A stretch of DNA of 64,000 bases. Source: Acidobacteriota bacterium (GTDB taxonomy: Bacteria > Acidobacteriota > Blastocatellia > Pyrinomonadales > Pyrinomonadaceae). The DNA lies in NCBI GenBank assembly GCA_020199775.1, contig JAIVJZ010000003.1, positions 62,001 to 126,000 on the forward strand, in the 5' to 3' direction. How positions within the stretch are numbered: the first letter of the stretch is position 1; each line of letters begins with the position of its first letter. Below the pieces are notes generated by a model that had not been told where the DNA came from, made no database searches, and saw nothing but the letters and a program-made list of their open reading frames with translations. A program made the translations under genes and the position numbers. Shown piece after piece: positions 55,722 to 64,000 of this stretch.

Positions 55722-56196
55722 GACTTGCCCCTGATAGATGCCCAATAGCCCTTTAATTCCAACTTCGGAGAGAGATGAATAAACGCGTCCCACCCTGTAA
55801 ACGGCAAATCGCATACCAGTGAAGCCCGGCGCAAAATCCCATAAACTCGCGTGCGGGCGTGACGCCCCGGTGTCTGTTTCTAAGACATAGAAGACACGGG
55901 CGGGCGAAAGGCGAACGCACGGAAAAACGTCGAAGGCCGCTGTTAGTGACAGACTGTGGGAGCGACCTCTGCGCCGATTCGACGACGAGTAGCCGCCAAA
56001 ACAGCGTGCGCGCGGAGATTCGTCTCCGGCGGAAAACGAATCGCGCGCGCGCACGGCGAGTCGGGAATGACGCGGGTAATTTTTTCTCGGCGGGTCTTAG
56101 GTTCGGACACAAACCACTTGTTCAAAATCTTTCACCCGCCGTCAATCTCGAACATGGACATGTAACAACTGAACGCACGCGCCCGCACTGAAACGT
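55722..56196. other. Non-coding region upstream of mreB
   Basis: 475 nt with no credible gene. It contains scattered small hairpins (GTGTCT...AGACAC near 55868-55895) and a CG-alternating patch near 56025-56060. No promoter with acceptable spacing was found. Confidence 0.5.
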
Positions 56197-56469
56197 TCAC
56201 TCATTTTCCGCGCGCCGCTCGTCGCTCACGATCTCGTATAACGTGGCGGCCTGCTGCTTGGAAGTCTGCCGCGCATCCGGCACGGCGAGAACGCGCACCG
56301 TCAACAACCGTTCGCGGCGTTCAATCGCGATCTCATCGCCCACGCGCACCGCGCGCGACGAACGCGCCGCCACGCCGCCCACCAGCACCGCCCCGGCCTC
56401 GCACAACTCCTGCGCCACCGTCCGACGCAACACCAGACGGCTCGCGCGTAAAAATTGATCCAGACGCAT
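56197..56469 (-). CDS. S4-domain RNA-binding protein (Hsp15/RqcP-like)
   Basis: 90 aa. MRLDQFLRASRLVLRRTVAQELCEAGAVLVGGVAARSSRAVRVGDEI is a full S4 domain: two helices and the VGGVAA loop. Size and motif match Hsp15/RqcP, which bind 50S-peptidyl-tRNA complexes and help ribosome quality control. That function is assumed from the family. It follows the SurA-like gene after a palindrome. Confidence 0.85.
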   Translation of the reverse strand: MRLDQFLRASRLVLRRTVAQELCEAGAVLVGGVAARSSRAVRVGDEIAIERRERLLTVRVLAVPDARQTSKQQAATLYEIVSDERRAENE

Positions 56470-56478
56470 AAAAAAAAT

Positions 56479-56553
56479 GATGAACGCGGAACGATGAACG
56501 ATGAAGTAAAAGCAACTTGCCTTTCATTCATCGTTCATCGTTCCGCGTTCATC
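56479..56553. repeat. Family-A palindrome, perfect 27-bp arms, 3' of the SurA-like gene
   Basis: Arms 56479-56505 and 56527-56553 (GATGAACGCGGAACGATGAA type) are exact reverse complements, loop 21 nt with AAAAGC/GCCTTT. It begins 8 nt after the TAA of the SurA-like gene. Confidence 0.95.
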
Positions 56554-56561
56554 GTTTGTGA

Positions 56562-57725
56562 TTACTGTTTCTTGTCTCTGCTTGTCTCGGTCTTCTTCTT
56601 GTCGTCCTTCTTCGGGGCGACGGGAGCGGTCGGGCCGGCCGACTTCTGCGGTTCGACTTTCAAGAGCGGGAGCAGGCTTTCCTCATAGTCTTTCGCGATC
56701 TTGATGTAGGCGTCGCGGCGCAAATTGTCGAGGTAGGTTTTGCGCTCCTTATCCATGCGGCTGACGGTCATCGCCTCGCGCACCTTGTTCTCGTCGAACG
56801 TCGCCTCGCCCGCGGGCGTGCGCTCGTCCATGCGCAGGATGATGATGCCGCCTTCCGTCTCAAGCGGGTCGGTGATGCCGCCCGCCTTCAGATTCTTGAG
56901 GGCGTTCGCCACGTCCTCCTTCGAGATGTCGTTCATGGCATACGTGCCGAGTTTGCCCTTGCTCTCCGGCGCGACGCGCTTGCCGTTCACCTCGCGCTCC
57001 GATTGCACCATCGCCAGCGCGCCGAAGTCCGCGCCCGCGCGCAACTGCGCCGCCAGTTTGTTGGCGCGCTCGCGCACTTCCTTCGGGTCTTTCCCCACGG
57101 TGCTCAGGAAGATTTCCGAGAGCACGATGGCTTCGGGCTTGCGGAATTTCTCCTTGTTCGCCTCGTAGTAGGATTTCACTTCGGATTCGGTCAGGCCGAA
57201 AAAGATTTTCTGATCCACTTCGCGGCCGAGCACCCACGTCTTGATGATCTCGGTGCGCATCGTGTTGCGCACGGCGGCCGGGTCGATGTTGTTCTCGCGC
57301 ATCGCCTGTTCGAGTTGGGAGAGCGATTTAAAACCCTCGCGCTTCGCCACGTCCAGCATGCGCCGGTTGACCTCCGCCTCCACTTCCTCGGTCATGCCCA
57401 TCTCCTTGCCCTTCTGGACGAGGAGTTGTTCGTTGACGAGCGTGACGATGATCTCGTTGCGCCGTTTGCCGATCTCTTCCGTGGCCTGCTGCGGGCTTAT
57501 CCCGCGCTGTTGCCGGAGCGACTCTGCCGCCTCGGCCATGTCCCTCTGCAACATCGAGAGCGTGATGACATCGGCGTTGACCTGCGCGATCACTTCATCT
57601 ATGACGCGCGGCACGCCTTCCTCCTGCGCCCGCACCGCGACGGCGGCGGGCGACGCGAGAAACGCGGCCAAGAGCGACGCGACGAACGCAGCGCGGCGGA
57701 CACCTGTTAAAAATTTTGACTTCAC
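56562..57725 (-). CDS. SurA/PpiC-type periplasmic peptidyl-prolyl isomerase
   Basis: 387 aa. Signal peptide (AAFVASLLAAFLASPAAVAV). SurA N-domain: DEVIAQVNADVITLSMLQRDMAEAAESLRQQRG...NEIIVTLVNEQLLVQKGKEMGM. One parvulin domain (~210-310): PEAIVLSEIFLSTVGKDPKEV...FGALAMVQSERE...GKLGTYAMNDISKE. The chaperone escorts outer-membrane proteins. Only one PPIase domain is visible, and the tail is a Lys/Thr-rich extension (KKDDKKKTETSRDKKQ). Mfd is the next gene upstream in transcription. Confidence 0.88.
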   Translation of the reverse strand: MKSKFLTGVRRAAFVASLLAAFLASPAAVAVRAQEEGVPRVIDEVIAQVNADVITLSMLQRDMAEAAESLRQQRGISPQQATEEIGKRRNEIIVTLVNEQLLVQKGKEMGMTEEVEAEVNRRMLDVAKREGFKSLSQLEQAMRENNIDPAAVRNTMRTEIIKTWVLGREVDQKIFFGLTESEVKSYYEANKEKFRKPEAIVLSEIFLSTVGKDPKEVRERANKLAAQLRAGADFGALAMVQSEREVNGKRVAPESKGKLGTYAMNDISKEDVANALKNLKAGGITDPLETEGGIIILRMDERTPAGEATFDENKVREAMTVSRMDKERKTYLDNLRRDAYIKIAKDYEESLLPLLKVEPQKSAGPTAPVAPKKDDKKKTETSRDKKQ

Positions 57726-57856
57726 AGATTTTTACTCCTTACCAATCCGGCGCGCCCCCCACGCCTCCTCGGCGGCGGCGGCTGCTCGCCCTGCTTCAAA
57801 TTGTCGAATCGAATTTAATTCCTCTGATTTACGTCGGGGTAGGCTTCAAACCGTAA

Positions 57857-57962
57857 GTTTCAAGTTTCAGGTTTCAAGTTAAAAACAAAACCACAATCCC
57901 GAACTTTCAAGTTAAAGGCCGCACACCCTCAGACCTGAAACTTGAAACCTGAAACTTGAAAC
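57857..57962. repeat. Family-D palindrome (AAACTTGA/AAACCTGA units) 3' of mfd
   Basis: Arms 57857-57878 and 57941-57962 are exact 22-bp reverse complements (GTTTCAAGTTTCAGGTTTCA type); a partial extra unit (AACTTTCAAGTTAAAGG) sits in the 62-nt centre. It starts 5 nt after the mfd stop codon. Confidence 0.93.
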
Positions 57963-57967
57963 CCATT

Positions 57968-60900
57968 TTAGTCCGCACTGCTGATTTGCAGCAACAGGCC
58001 GTGCGTGGTTTCGATCACGTCGTCCGCCTCTTCCTCGCTCAGATCAAGGCGCAGGACGCCGTTCGGCGTGAAACTCGCGCCGGGGCGCGTGCCCACGAGC
58101 GCGAGCAATTTTTCGGGCGCGACGCGCGCCTTCTCGCTCAGTTTGACGGCGATGCCGCCCGGCGTCCGGTCGAGCGACAGCACGCCGACCGTCTCGGCCG
58201 TGCGACGCAGCCGCGCGTAAGCCAGAAGTCTCTCGACGGATTCGGGGATGCGCCCGTAGCGATCTTCCGTCTCGGCGCGAATCTGGCGCAGCGTCTCGTC
58301 GTCGCGCGCCGAGGCGATGCGCTTGTAAGTGCGCAAGCGCTGCCCCATGTCCGAGATGTAATCTTCGGAGATCGCCACGTCGACGCCCAGATTGAGCGAG
58401 ACGGAGGTTTCGTCCTGCACGTCCTCGCCGCGCAGTTCCGAGACGGTGCGCTCCAACATCTGCGTGTAAAGATCGAAGCCGAGCGCGTCCATGTGGCCGG
58501 ACTGCTGGCCGCCTAAGAGATTCCCCGCCCCGCGCAGTTCGAGGTCGAGGGCGGCGACGCGAAAGCCCGCGCCGAGGTCGGAAAACTCGCGTATCGCCGC
58601 CAGACGCCTGCGCGCAATCGGCGTGAGTTCCTGCTCCGAAGGGATCAACAGATAGGCGTAAGCGCGACGGTTGGAACGCCCGACGCGCCCGCGCAGTTGA
58701 TACAGTTGCGCCAGCCCGTAGTGATCGGCACGGTTTATGATGATGGTGTTGGCGCGCGGGATGTCTATGCCGTTCTCGATGATGGTGGTGGCGACCAGAA
58801 CGTCGTATTTATAGGCCATAAAATCGAGCATCACCCCCTCCATCTCCTTCTCGTTCATCTGCCCGTGCGCCACGCAGACGCGCGCCTGCGGCACGAGCCG
58901 CTGAACGAGCGCGGCGATGGTTTCGATGGTCTCGACGCGGTTGTGGATGAAGAAGACCTGCCCGCCGCGCCCCAACTCCAACTCGATCCCCGACTTGATG
59001 ACCGACTCGCCGAACTGCACGACTTGCGTCTGAATGGCGAGGCGGTCGCGCGGCGGCGTCTCGATGATGGACATGTCGCGCAAGCCCATCAGAGACATGT
59101 TGAGCGTGCGCGGGATGGGCGTGGCCGAGAGCGTCAGCACGTCCACTTTTTTCTTCAACTGTTTGAGCCGTTCTTTGTGCGCGACGCCGAAACGCTGCTC
59201 CTCGTCCACGACGACTAATCCGAGATCGCGAAACTTCAAATCCTTCGACAGTATCCGGTGCGTGCCGACGAGGATGTCCACCTCGCCCGCCTCGACGCGC
59301 TTGACGACCTCTTTCTGCTCCTTCGGCGTGCGGAATCTGGAAAGCAATTCGACGCGCACGGGGAAGGCCGCGTAACGAGCCGTGAAGGTTTCGTAGTGCT
59401 GGTAGGCCAGGACGGTCGTCGGCGTCAGGACGGCCACCTGCTTCGACTCCATCACGGCCTTGAAGGCCGCGCGCATCGCCACCTCGGTCTTACCGTAGCC
59501 CACGTCGCCGCACAGCAGCCTGTCCATCGGCGTCGTCGCTTCCATGTCCGCCTTCACGTCTTCGATGGCCGTCTCCTGATCGGGCGTCGGCACGTACTCG
59601 AAGCCGTCCTCGAACTCGCGCTGCCACGGGGAGTCGGTCGCGTAGGCATAACCGCCGACGAGCTTGCGTTCGGCGTAGAGGCGCAAAAGTTCGTCGGCCA
59701 TGTCGCGCATCGCGCGTTTGGCCTTGGCCTTCGTCTTCTGCCAGCCGAGTCCGCCGAGGCGGTCGAGCACCGGCTCGTGCCCCTCCGCGCTCGAATAACG
59801 CTGCACGAGATCGAGGCGTTCGACGGGCACATACAACTTCGCCTCCTCCGCGTAGAACAGCAGCATGAACTCGCCGCGGCGGCCGGGGCCGAGATCGAGC
59901 GTCTGCAAGCCGCCGAAGCGCGCGATGCCGTGGTCGATGTGGACGACGAAGTCGCCGACTTTCAGATCGCGGAAGTCCGACAAAAATGCCGCCGTCTTCG
60001 ACTTCTTGCGCGGCCTCTTCGCGGATACGGAAGCCTGCCCCGTCCCCGGCGTGCGATGCTCCACGGTCGCGCCGTCGTGCGCCTCGTCAAACAGATCGTT
60101 CTCGACGTGGACGACCAGCCCCGCCGACGGCAACTCGAAGCCGCCGGACAAACGCCCGACCGTAACTAACGCCTGCCCCTCTTCGAGCGCGCCGCCCTCG
60201 CCCGCCAGCGCGACGCGCGCGCCGACGTTGTATTCCGCGAGCATCTCCCCCACGCGCTCGGCTATCCCTGCGCTCGGCATCGCAAACACGACGCGCGCGT
60301 CTCCCTGAATCTGCGCGCGCCGCACGTCGGCCGCCAGTTCCGCGATGCGCCCGTGGTAACGACGCGCCGCGCGCGTGTTCCACTCGATCTCCGGGGCGCG
60401 CTCGACTGCCGGGAAGAGAAACAGCGGCGCGGCGGTCGGGCGCGCGCGCCCGATAGACACTATCGCCGCCGCTTCCGCCTCGCCCGCGAACCGCTCGTCG
60501 GTCGTCGCCGCCGCGCGCCCCAGCGTCCGCAACTCGACGCGCGGCACTCCCCCTACGCCGTGGCGCAACTCTTCCGCCGTCAAATAAAGTTCTTCGGGGC
60601 GCAGCGCGATCTCGTCCGCGCTCTCCATCTCGTTGTAGCGCGCGCTCAGAGTCTCGTAAGTGTTTCCGAGAAACGTTTCGAGGGCGGCGGGTTCGTCGGC
60701 CACGAACACGGTCTCGCGTTGCAGGTAATCGAACGCGCTCGCGGGCGTGGAATGGACGAGCGAGACGAGCCACTCCCAGCCCGCGAAAGTCTCCCCCTCG
60801 TCGGCGTGCACGGTGCGGTCGCGCAGCGCGCGCGCGTAACGCTCGTCCGCCCAACGCTCGCGCGCCAGTTCCGCCCACAGACGAAAATCGTCCGCGCCCA

Positions 60901-61669
60901 CGGCGTACTCGCGCATCGGCACGATCTCGATCTCCTGCAACTGCGCGACGGACAACTGCGTCTCCGGGTCGAACTCGCGTATCGAATCGACCGTGTCGCC
61001 GAAGAACTCCACGCGCACCGGGCGTTCGTGTCCCGGCGACCACACATCCAGAATCCCGCCGCGCAGAGAAAATTCCCCGACCGCGCCGATGGGGTCTTCG
61101 CGCACGTAACCGGAAGCGAGCAGCAACTCGATCAACTCTTCCGGCGCATGATCCTCGTCGCGTCGGAGCGTCGCGCCCGTCGCGCGCAGTTGTTCCGGTT
61201 TGACGGTGCGACGCGCCAGCGCGCGCGCCGTCAGCAGCACGAAACTGCCTTGCCCCTGCGCGAGCCGCCAGAGCGTCAGCGCGCGCCGCTCCAGAGTCTC
61301 CGCGTGCGGCGACGCGCCCGCATACGGGTCGCCCTCCGAAGCGGGCAGCGTCAGCACCGCCGTCCGGGCCCCGGCGTGTGCCCCTTCGTCAACGCCGCGA
61401 CGCCGCAACGCCTCGCTCCAAAAACAGAGATCGCGATCCCACTGTTCGAGGTCGCGGCTCGCCTCCACGACGACTGCCAGCCGCATCCCCGTCTCGCGCT
61501 GCAACGCCGCCAGCACGAGCGCGCGCGCCGCCCCCGAAGTCAGGCCGCTGACGGACACCACGCGCGCCCCGCCGCGCACCTCCGCCACGAGACGCCGCAA
61601 CTCGCCGCCCTCCAACACGCGCCGCAACGCGCCCTCCACCGGCAACCCCTTTTGCACTGTGCTACTCAT
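57968..61669 (-). CDS. mfd: Transcription-repair coupling factor Mfd
   Basis: 1233 aa from ATG 61669 (MSSTVQKGLPVEGAL); the longer frame translates a palindrome. UvrB-like N-terminal part (ARVVSVSGLTSGAARALVLAAL...LPASEGDPYAG), RNA-polymerase-interacting CarD-like domain (KVGDFVVHIDHGIARFGG, ~525), then RecG-like translocase: Walker A LLCGDVGYGKTEVAMRAA (~695), DEEQRFG (~800), TLSATPIPRTLNMSL and QLRGRVGRSNRRAYAY (~980), and the TRCF C-terminal domain. It removes stalled RNA polymerase and recruits UvrA. Length is normal. Confidence 0.97.
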   Translation of the reverse strand: MSSTVQKGLPVEGALRRVLEGGELRRLVAEVRGGARVVSVSGLTSGAARALVLAALQRETGMRLAVVVEASRDLEQWDRDLCFWSEALRRRGVDEGAHAGARTAVLTLPASEGDPYAGASPHAETLERRALTLWRLAQGQGSFVLLTARALARRTVKPEQLRATGATLRRDEDHAPEELIELLLASGYVREDPIGAVGEFSLRGGILDVWSPGHERPVRVEFFGDTVDSIREFDPETQLSVAQLQEIEIVPMREYAVGADDFRLWAELARERWADERYARALRDRTVHADEGETFAGWEWLVSLVHSTPASAFDYLQRETVFVADEPAALETFLGNTYETLSARYNEMESADEIALRPEELYLTAEELRHGVGGVPRVELRTLGRAAATTDERFAGEAEAAAIVSIGRARPTAAPLFLFPAVERAPEIEWNTRAARRYHGRIAELAADVRRAQIQGDARVVFAMPSAGIAERVGEMLAEYNVGARVALAGEGGALEEGQALVTVGRLSGGFELPSAGLVVHVENDLFDEAHDGATVEHRTPGTGQASVSAKRPRKKSKTAAFLSDFRDLKVGDFVVHIDHGIARFGGLQTLDLGPGRRGEFMLLFYAEEAKLYVPVERLDLVQRYSSAEGHEPVLDRLGGLGWQKTKAKAKRAMRDMADELLRLYAERKLVGGYAYATDSPWQREFEDGFEYVPTPDQETAIEDVKADMEATTPMDRLLCGDVGYGKTEVAMRAAFKAVMESKQVAVLTPTTVLAYQHYETFTARYAAFPVRVELLSRFRTPKEQKEVVKRVEAGEVDILVGTHRILSKDLKFRDLGLVVVDEEQRFGVAHKERLKQLKKKVDVLTLSATPIPRTLNMSLMGLRDMSIIETPPRDRLAIQTQVVQFGESVIKSGIELELGRGGQVFFIHNRVETIETIAALVQRLVPQARVCVAHGQMNEKEMEGVMLDFMAYKYDVLVATTIIENGIDIPRANTIIINRADHYGLAQLYQLRGRVGRSNRRAYAYLLIPSEQELTPIARRRLAAIREFSDLGAGFRVAALDLELRGAGNLLGGQQSGHMDALGFDLYTQMLERTVSELRGEDVQDETSVSLNLGVDVAISEDYISDMGQRLRTYKRIASARDDETLRQIRAETEDRYGRIPESVERLLAYARLRRTAETVGVLSLDRTPGGIAVKLSEKARVAPEKLLALVGTRPGASFTPNGVLRLDLSEEEADDVIETTHGLLLQISSAD

Positions 61670-61680
61670 GTCTTTGAAAC

Positions 61681-61761
61681 GATGAACCATGAACGATGAA
61701 CGATGAATAGAAAACACCTGCTTGAGTTTTTCTATTCATCGTTCATCGTTCCGCGTTCATC
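61681..61761. repeat. Family-A palindrome supplying a stop codon
   Basis: GAACGATGAACGATGAATAGAAAA (61691-61714) faces TTTTCTATTCATCGTTCATCGTTC (61728-61751) and an outer GATGAA/TTCATC pair with a 3-nt mismatch. The TGA of the upstream gene (61757-61759) is inside the outer arm, and the mfd start is 11 nt beyond the other end. Confidence 0.92.
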
Positions 61762-62137
61762 CTTTGCTTTCCTCCCACCATTTCTCGCCGCGCTCGCCGA
61801 GGGCGACTTTGCATTCGTGGACGCGCCCGCGCGCCTCGCCCTCCGCGTCCCGGTCGCCCGCGCGCAGGGCGCGCCCCACGTCGCGCCGCGCCCGCATCAA
61901 CTCGTTGACGAGTTGTTGCCGCCGCTCTTCCGGGATGTTCGGGTCGGTCGCGCGCCAGCGGCGGCCATCAATCAATACATGATGCCCGTCGGGGGTTTTC
62001 TCGACCCGTTTCTTCCTTCCCGCAGCGGCGGCGGAGGCGGCAACGCCCCGCGCGCCTTTTTGCGGCGCGCCCTTCCCGGCCGCGTCGCTTTCTTTGCGCG
62101 CCGTCGTCCTCTTCTTCTTGCCCTTCTCGCTCGTCAC
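61757..62137 (-). CDS. Small basic protein, unknown function, coupled to rfaE2
   Basis: 126 aa starting at GTG 62137, which overlaps the rfaE2 stop (GTGA). The first ~45 residues are Lys/Ala-rich and disordered. The rest is a compact motif: [40 protein letters not shown]...[18 protein letters not shown]. From memory, similar GRRWRATDP...LGERG..WW proteins occur in many bacteria without assigned function. The stop codon is provided by the palindrome. Confidence 0.75.
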   Translation of the reverse strand: MTSEKGKKKRTTARKESDAAGKGAPQKGARGVAASAAAAGRKKRVEKTPDGHHVLIDGRRWRATDPNIPEERRQQLVNELMRARRDVGRALRAGDRDAEGEARGRVHECKVALGERGEKWWEESKG

Positions 62138-62622
62138 TTGTCGCCTGCCACGCTTGTCCTGATGCGTTCGATGATGTCGCTCGTCGAAACGCCTTCGACG
62201 AAGGGGAGGGCGAGGACGCGCCCGCCCGCGGCTTCGACCTCTTCGCGGCCGTGTATTTCGTCCAGACCGTAATCGCCGCCTTTGACCAGAACGTCGGGCA
62301 ACAACCGTGCGATGAGCGCGCGCGGCGAGAGCGCGTCGAAGATCGTGACGTAGCTGACCGCGCCGAGCGCGGCGAGCATTTCGGCGCGCTCGCGTTCGTT
62401 CATCACGGGGCGCGAGTCGCCTTTGAGCGAGCGCACGGCCGCGTCCGAGTTGATCGCGACGAGCAGGGCGTCGCCGAGAGAGCGCGCCGCCTGCAAGTAG
62501 CGTGTGTGGCCGACGTGCAGAATGTCGAAGCACCCGTTCGTAAACACGAGCCGCCGCCCCTGTGCGCGCAAACTCTCGCGCACCGCGCGCGCCTCATCCG
62601 GCGTTAGAATCTTCTCGTTCAT
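62134..62622 (-). CDS. rfaE2: D-glycero-beta-D-manno-heptose-1-phosphate adenylyltransferase (RfaE2 type)
   Basis: 162 aa from ATG 62622 ([21 protein letters not shown]). Cytidylyltransferase fold: [27 protein letters not shown] (HxGH site, ~26-52), [40 protein letters not shown] and [16 protein letters not shown]. It makes ADP-heptose precursor for LPS inner core. The kinase half of HldE is absent, so this is the split RfaE domain II form. The family member implies a Gram-negative envelope with heptose. Confidence 0.94.
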   Translation of the reverse strand: MNEKILTPDEARAVRESLRAQGRRLVFTNGCFDILHVGHTRYLQAARSLGDALLVAINSDAAVRSLKGDSRPVMNERERAEMLAALGAVSYVTIFDALSPRALIARLLPDVLVKGGDYGLDEIHGREEVEAAGGRVLALPFVEGVSTSDIIERIRTSVAGDK

Positions 62623-62758
62623 ATGCTGCGATTGCGTTGATGCTAACACGAACGGGAAGCATCGGTCAGCTATCAACTGTCGGCCGTCGGGCATCAACAA
62701 AATAACCGCGCGGCGTAGTCGTCGTATGTCAAACATATGAGAAACATATGAGAATCAT

Positions 62759-62787
62759 TTGCTGATGGGTGACCGCTTCTCTATAAT
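62759..62787 (+). promoter_or_regulatory. Sigma70-type promoter for lysS
   Basis: TTGCTG (62759-62764), 17-nt spacer, consensus TATAAT (62782-62787). It leaves a leader of about 20 nt before ATG 62814. This is the cleanest promoter in the window. Confidence 0.65.
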
Positions 62788-62813
62788 TCGCATTTCGCCC
62801 GGAGCAGGAATAG

Positions 62814-64000
62814 ATGACAGAGAACAACACGCCCTTCATCGAAGACAACGACCAGACGCGCGCGCGCCGCGAGCACCTCGACAAAATTCAACAACTCACC
62901 GGCAACGCCTACCCGAACAAGTTCCGGCGCACGAATCTGACGGCGAGCGCGGAGGGCGAAGACACGATCACGTCCGTCGTCGCGCGGTTCAAACACCACG
63001 AGCCGCCGCGCATCGAAGGGCAGCGACCGACGCCCGAACAACTCGAAGCGGCCAACGCGGAATTGAAAACTCTCGGCGACGTGCGCGTCGGCGGGCGTCT
63101 CAGTGTGCCGCCGCGCGTGATGGGCAAGGCCGCGTTCGTGCACCTCTCCGACGGCCGGGAACGCCTGCAAATCTACGTGCGCCGCGACGACGTGCGGCCG
63201 ATGCAGCACCGCGGGCGCGAACTCGACGGATGGGAACTCTTCGGCCTGCTCGACCACGGCGATTTCATCGGCGTCGAAGGCTTCCTCTTCGTCACGAAGA
63301 CGGGCGAACTCTCCGTCCACGTCCGCGCCTTTGAGTTTCTCGCGAAGGCTCTCTTGCCCATGCCCGACAAGATGCACGGCATCAGCGACCCCGAAATCCG
63401 CCAACGCCAACGCTACGCCGACCTCATCGCGGGCAGCCTCAAAATCGACAAGGACAACGAGACGGGCGCGGGCGGCGAAGCGCAGGAGGCGCGCGAACTC
63501 ACCACCCGCGAAGTCTTTGAACGCCGCTCGAAGATCATCCGGGAGATGCGCGCATTTTTAGACGAGCGCGGTTACATCGAAGTCGAGACGCCGATGCTCA
63601 CGCCCATCGCTTCGGGCGCGGCGGCGCGTCCCTTCAAGACGCACCACAACGCGCTCGACATAGACCTCTACGCACGCATCGCGCCGGAACTCTACCTCAA
63701 GCGGCTCGTCGTCGGCGGCTTCGAGCGCGTCTACGAACTCAACCGCAACTTCCGCAACGAAGGCATCTCCACGCGCCACAACCCCGAATTCACCATGCTC
63801 GAATTCTACTGCGCCTACATGGACGTAAACGGCATGATGGACTTCTGCGAAGAGATGCTGCGCCAGTCAGTCATCAAAGCAACAGGCGACACGGCGGTTC
63901 GCTTTGGTGATGAAGAGATTGATTTCGGTAAATTCGAGCGGTTAACGATGAAGCAAGCAATTGCTAAATACTGGGATTATGAGGAACTGAGTGGCGAGAA
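62814..64000 (+). CDS. lysS: Lysyl-tRNA synthetase, class II (3' end outside window)
   Basis: At least 395 aa from ATG 62814 (GGAGCAGG upstream); the C-terminus is beyond the window. Anticodon-binding OB fold: [26 protein letters not shown]...IQIYVRR-like. Catalytic core: motif 1 [29 protein letters not shown], motif 2 [25 protein letters not shown]. An acidic insertion (about 23 residues, [20 protein letters not shown]) sits between RYADLIAG and the usual [12 protein letters not shown]. Motif 3 is not visible. Confidence 0.95.
   Translation, partial: MTENNTPFIEDNDQTRARREHLDKIQQLTGNAYPNKFRRTNLTASAEGEDTITSVVARFKHHEPPRIEGQRPTPEQLEAANAELKTLGDVRVGGRLSVPPRVMGKAAFVHLSDGRERLQIYVRRDDVRPMQHRGRELDGWELFGLLDHGDFIGVEGFLFVTKTGELSVHVRAFEFLAKALLPMPDKMHGISDPEIRQRQRYADLIAGSLKIDKDNETGAGGEAQEARELTTREVFERRSKIIREMRAFLDERGYIEVETPMLTPIASGAAARPFKTHHNALDIDLYARIAPELYLKRLVVGGFERVYELNRNFRNEGISTRHNPEFTMLEFYCAYMDVNGMMDFCEEMLRQSVIKATGDTAVRFGDEEIDFGKFERLTMKQAIAKYWDYEELSGE

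Overview
The window is GC-rich DNA (roughly 65% G+C by eye) from a Gram-negative aerobe. The best guess is Acidobacteriota, class Blastocatellia. That guess rests on an alternative complex III (ACIII) operon joined to a caa3-type oxidase, an Oar-like TonB receptor with a carboxypeptidase-regulatory N-terminus, a PEP-CTERM protein, and strong G/C bias at third codon positions. No rRNA gene, convincing tRNA gene, CRISPR array, prophage or insertion sequence was found. Most genes are on the minus strand.

Region 1 (1-17.4 kb): a truncated UbiB-like kinase gene, a zinc-ribbon/DUF4097 membrane protein, then a 14 kb minus-strand respiratory operon. In transcription order it runs actA (pentaheme cytochrome c), actB (Fe-S/molybdopterin-like), actC and, after one intergenic palindrome, actD, actE (monoheme lipoprotein), actF, a 220-aa single-span protein, SCO1, coxB (with fused haem c), coxA (A2-type, YSHPAV), coxC and coxD. 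A clear intrinsic terminator follows. The products would oxidise quinol, pass electrons through cytochromes c and reduce oxygen.

Region 2 (17.9-29.1 kb): EamA transporter, an anchored protein of unknown function, a large secreted M14 carboxypeptidase, a P1 (DmpA-like) peptidase, fluoride channel CrcB, Bax-inhibitor-1 protein and a 1041-aa TonB-dependent receptor. Region 3 (29.3-45.7 kb): a processive GT2, two paralogous small membrane proteins, DUF2085, class II fructose bisphosphatase, acyl-CoA dehydrogenase, Crp-like regulator, a receiver lacking its phospho-Asp, CCA-adding enzyme, glycyl-tRNA synthetase, PEGA and PEP-CTERM proteins, PNPase. Region 4 (46.0-64 kb): rpsO, a ribbon-helix-helix plus two-TM protein pair, a nested palindromic repeat, XRE regulator, response regulator, NDH-2-like oxidoreductase, DusB, several unknown membrane proteins, MreB, S4-domain protein, SurA-like chaperone, Mfd, heptose-phosphate adenylyltransferase and the 5' part of lysS.

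The most unusual signal is not a gene. At least 16 intergenic inverted repeats, with arms built from slipped 7-8 nt tandem units and belonging to several unrelated sequence families, lie in this window. Fourteen of them start within about 20 nt of a stop codon, in several cases supplying or touching it. One overlaps the start of actE and encodes most of its lipoprotein signal peptide. They look like a polymorphic class of 3'-end hairpins.
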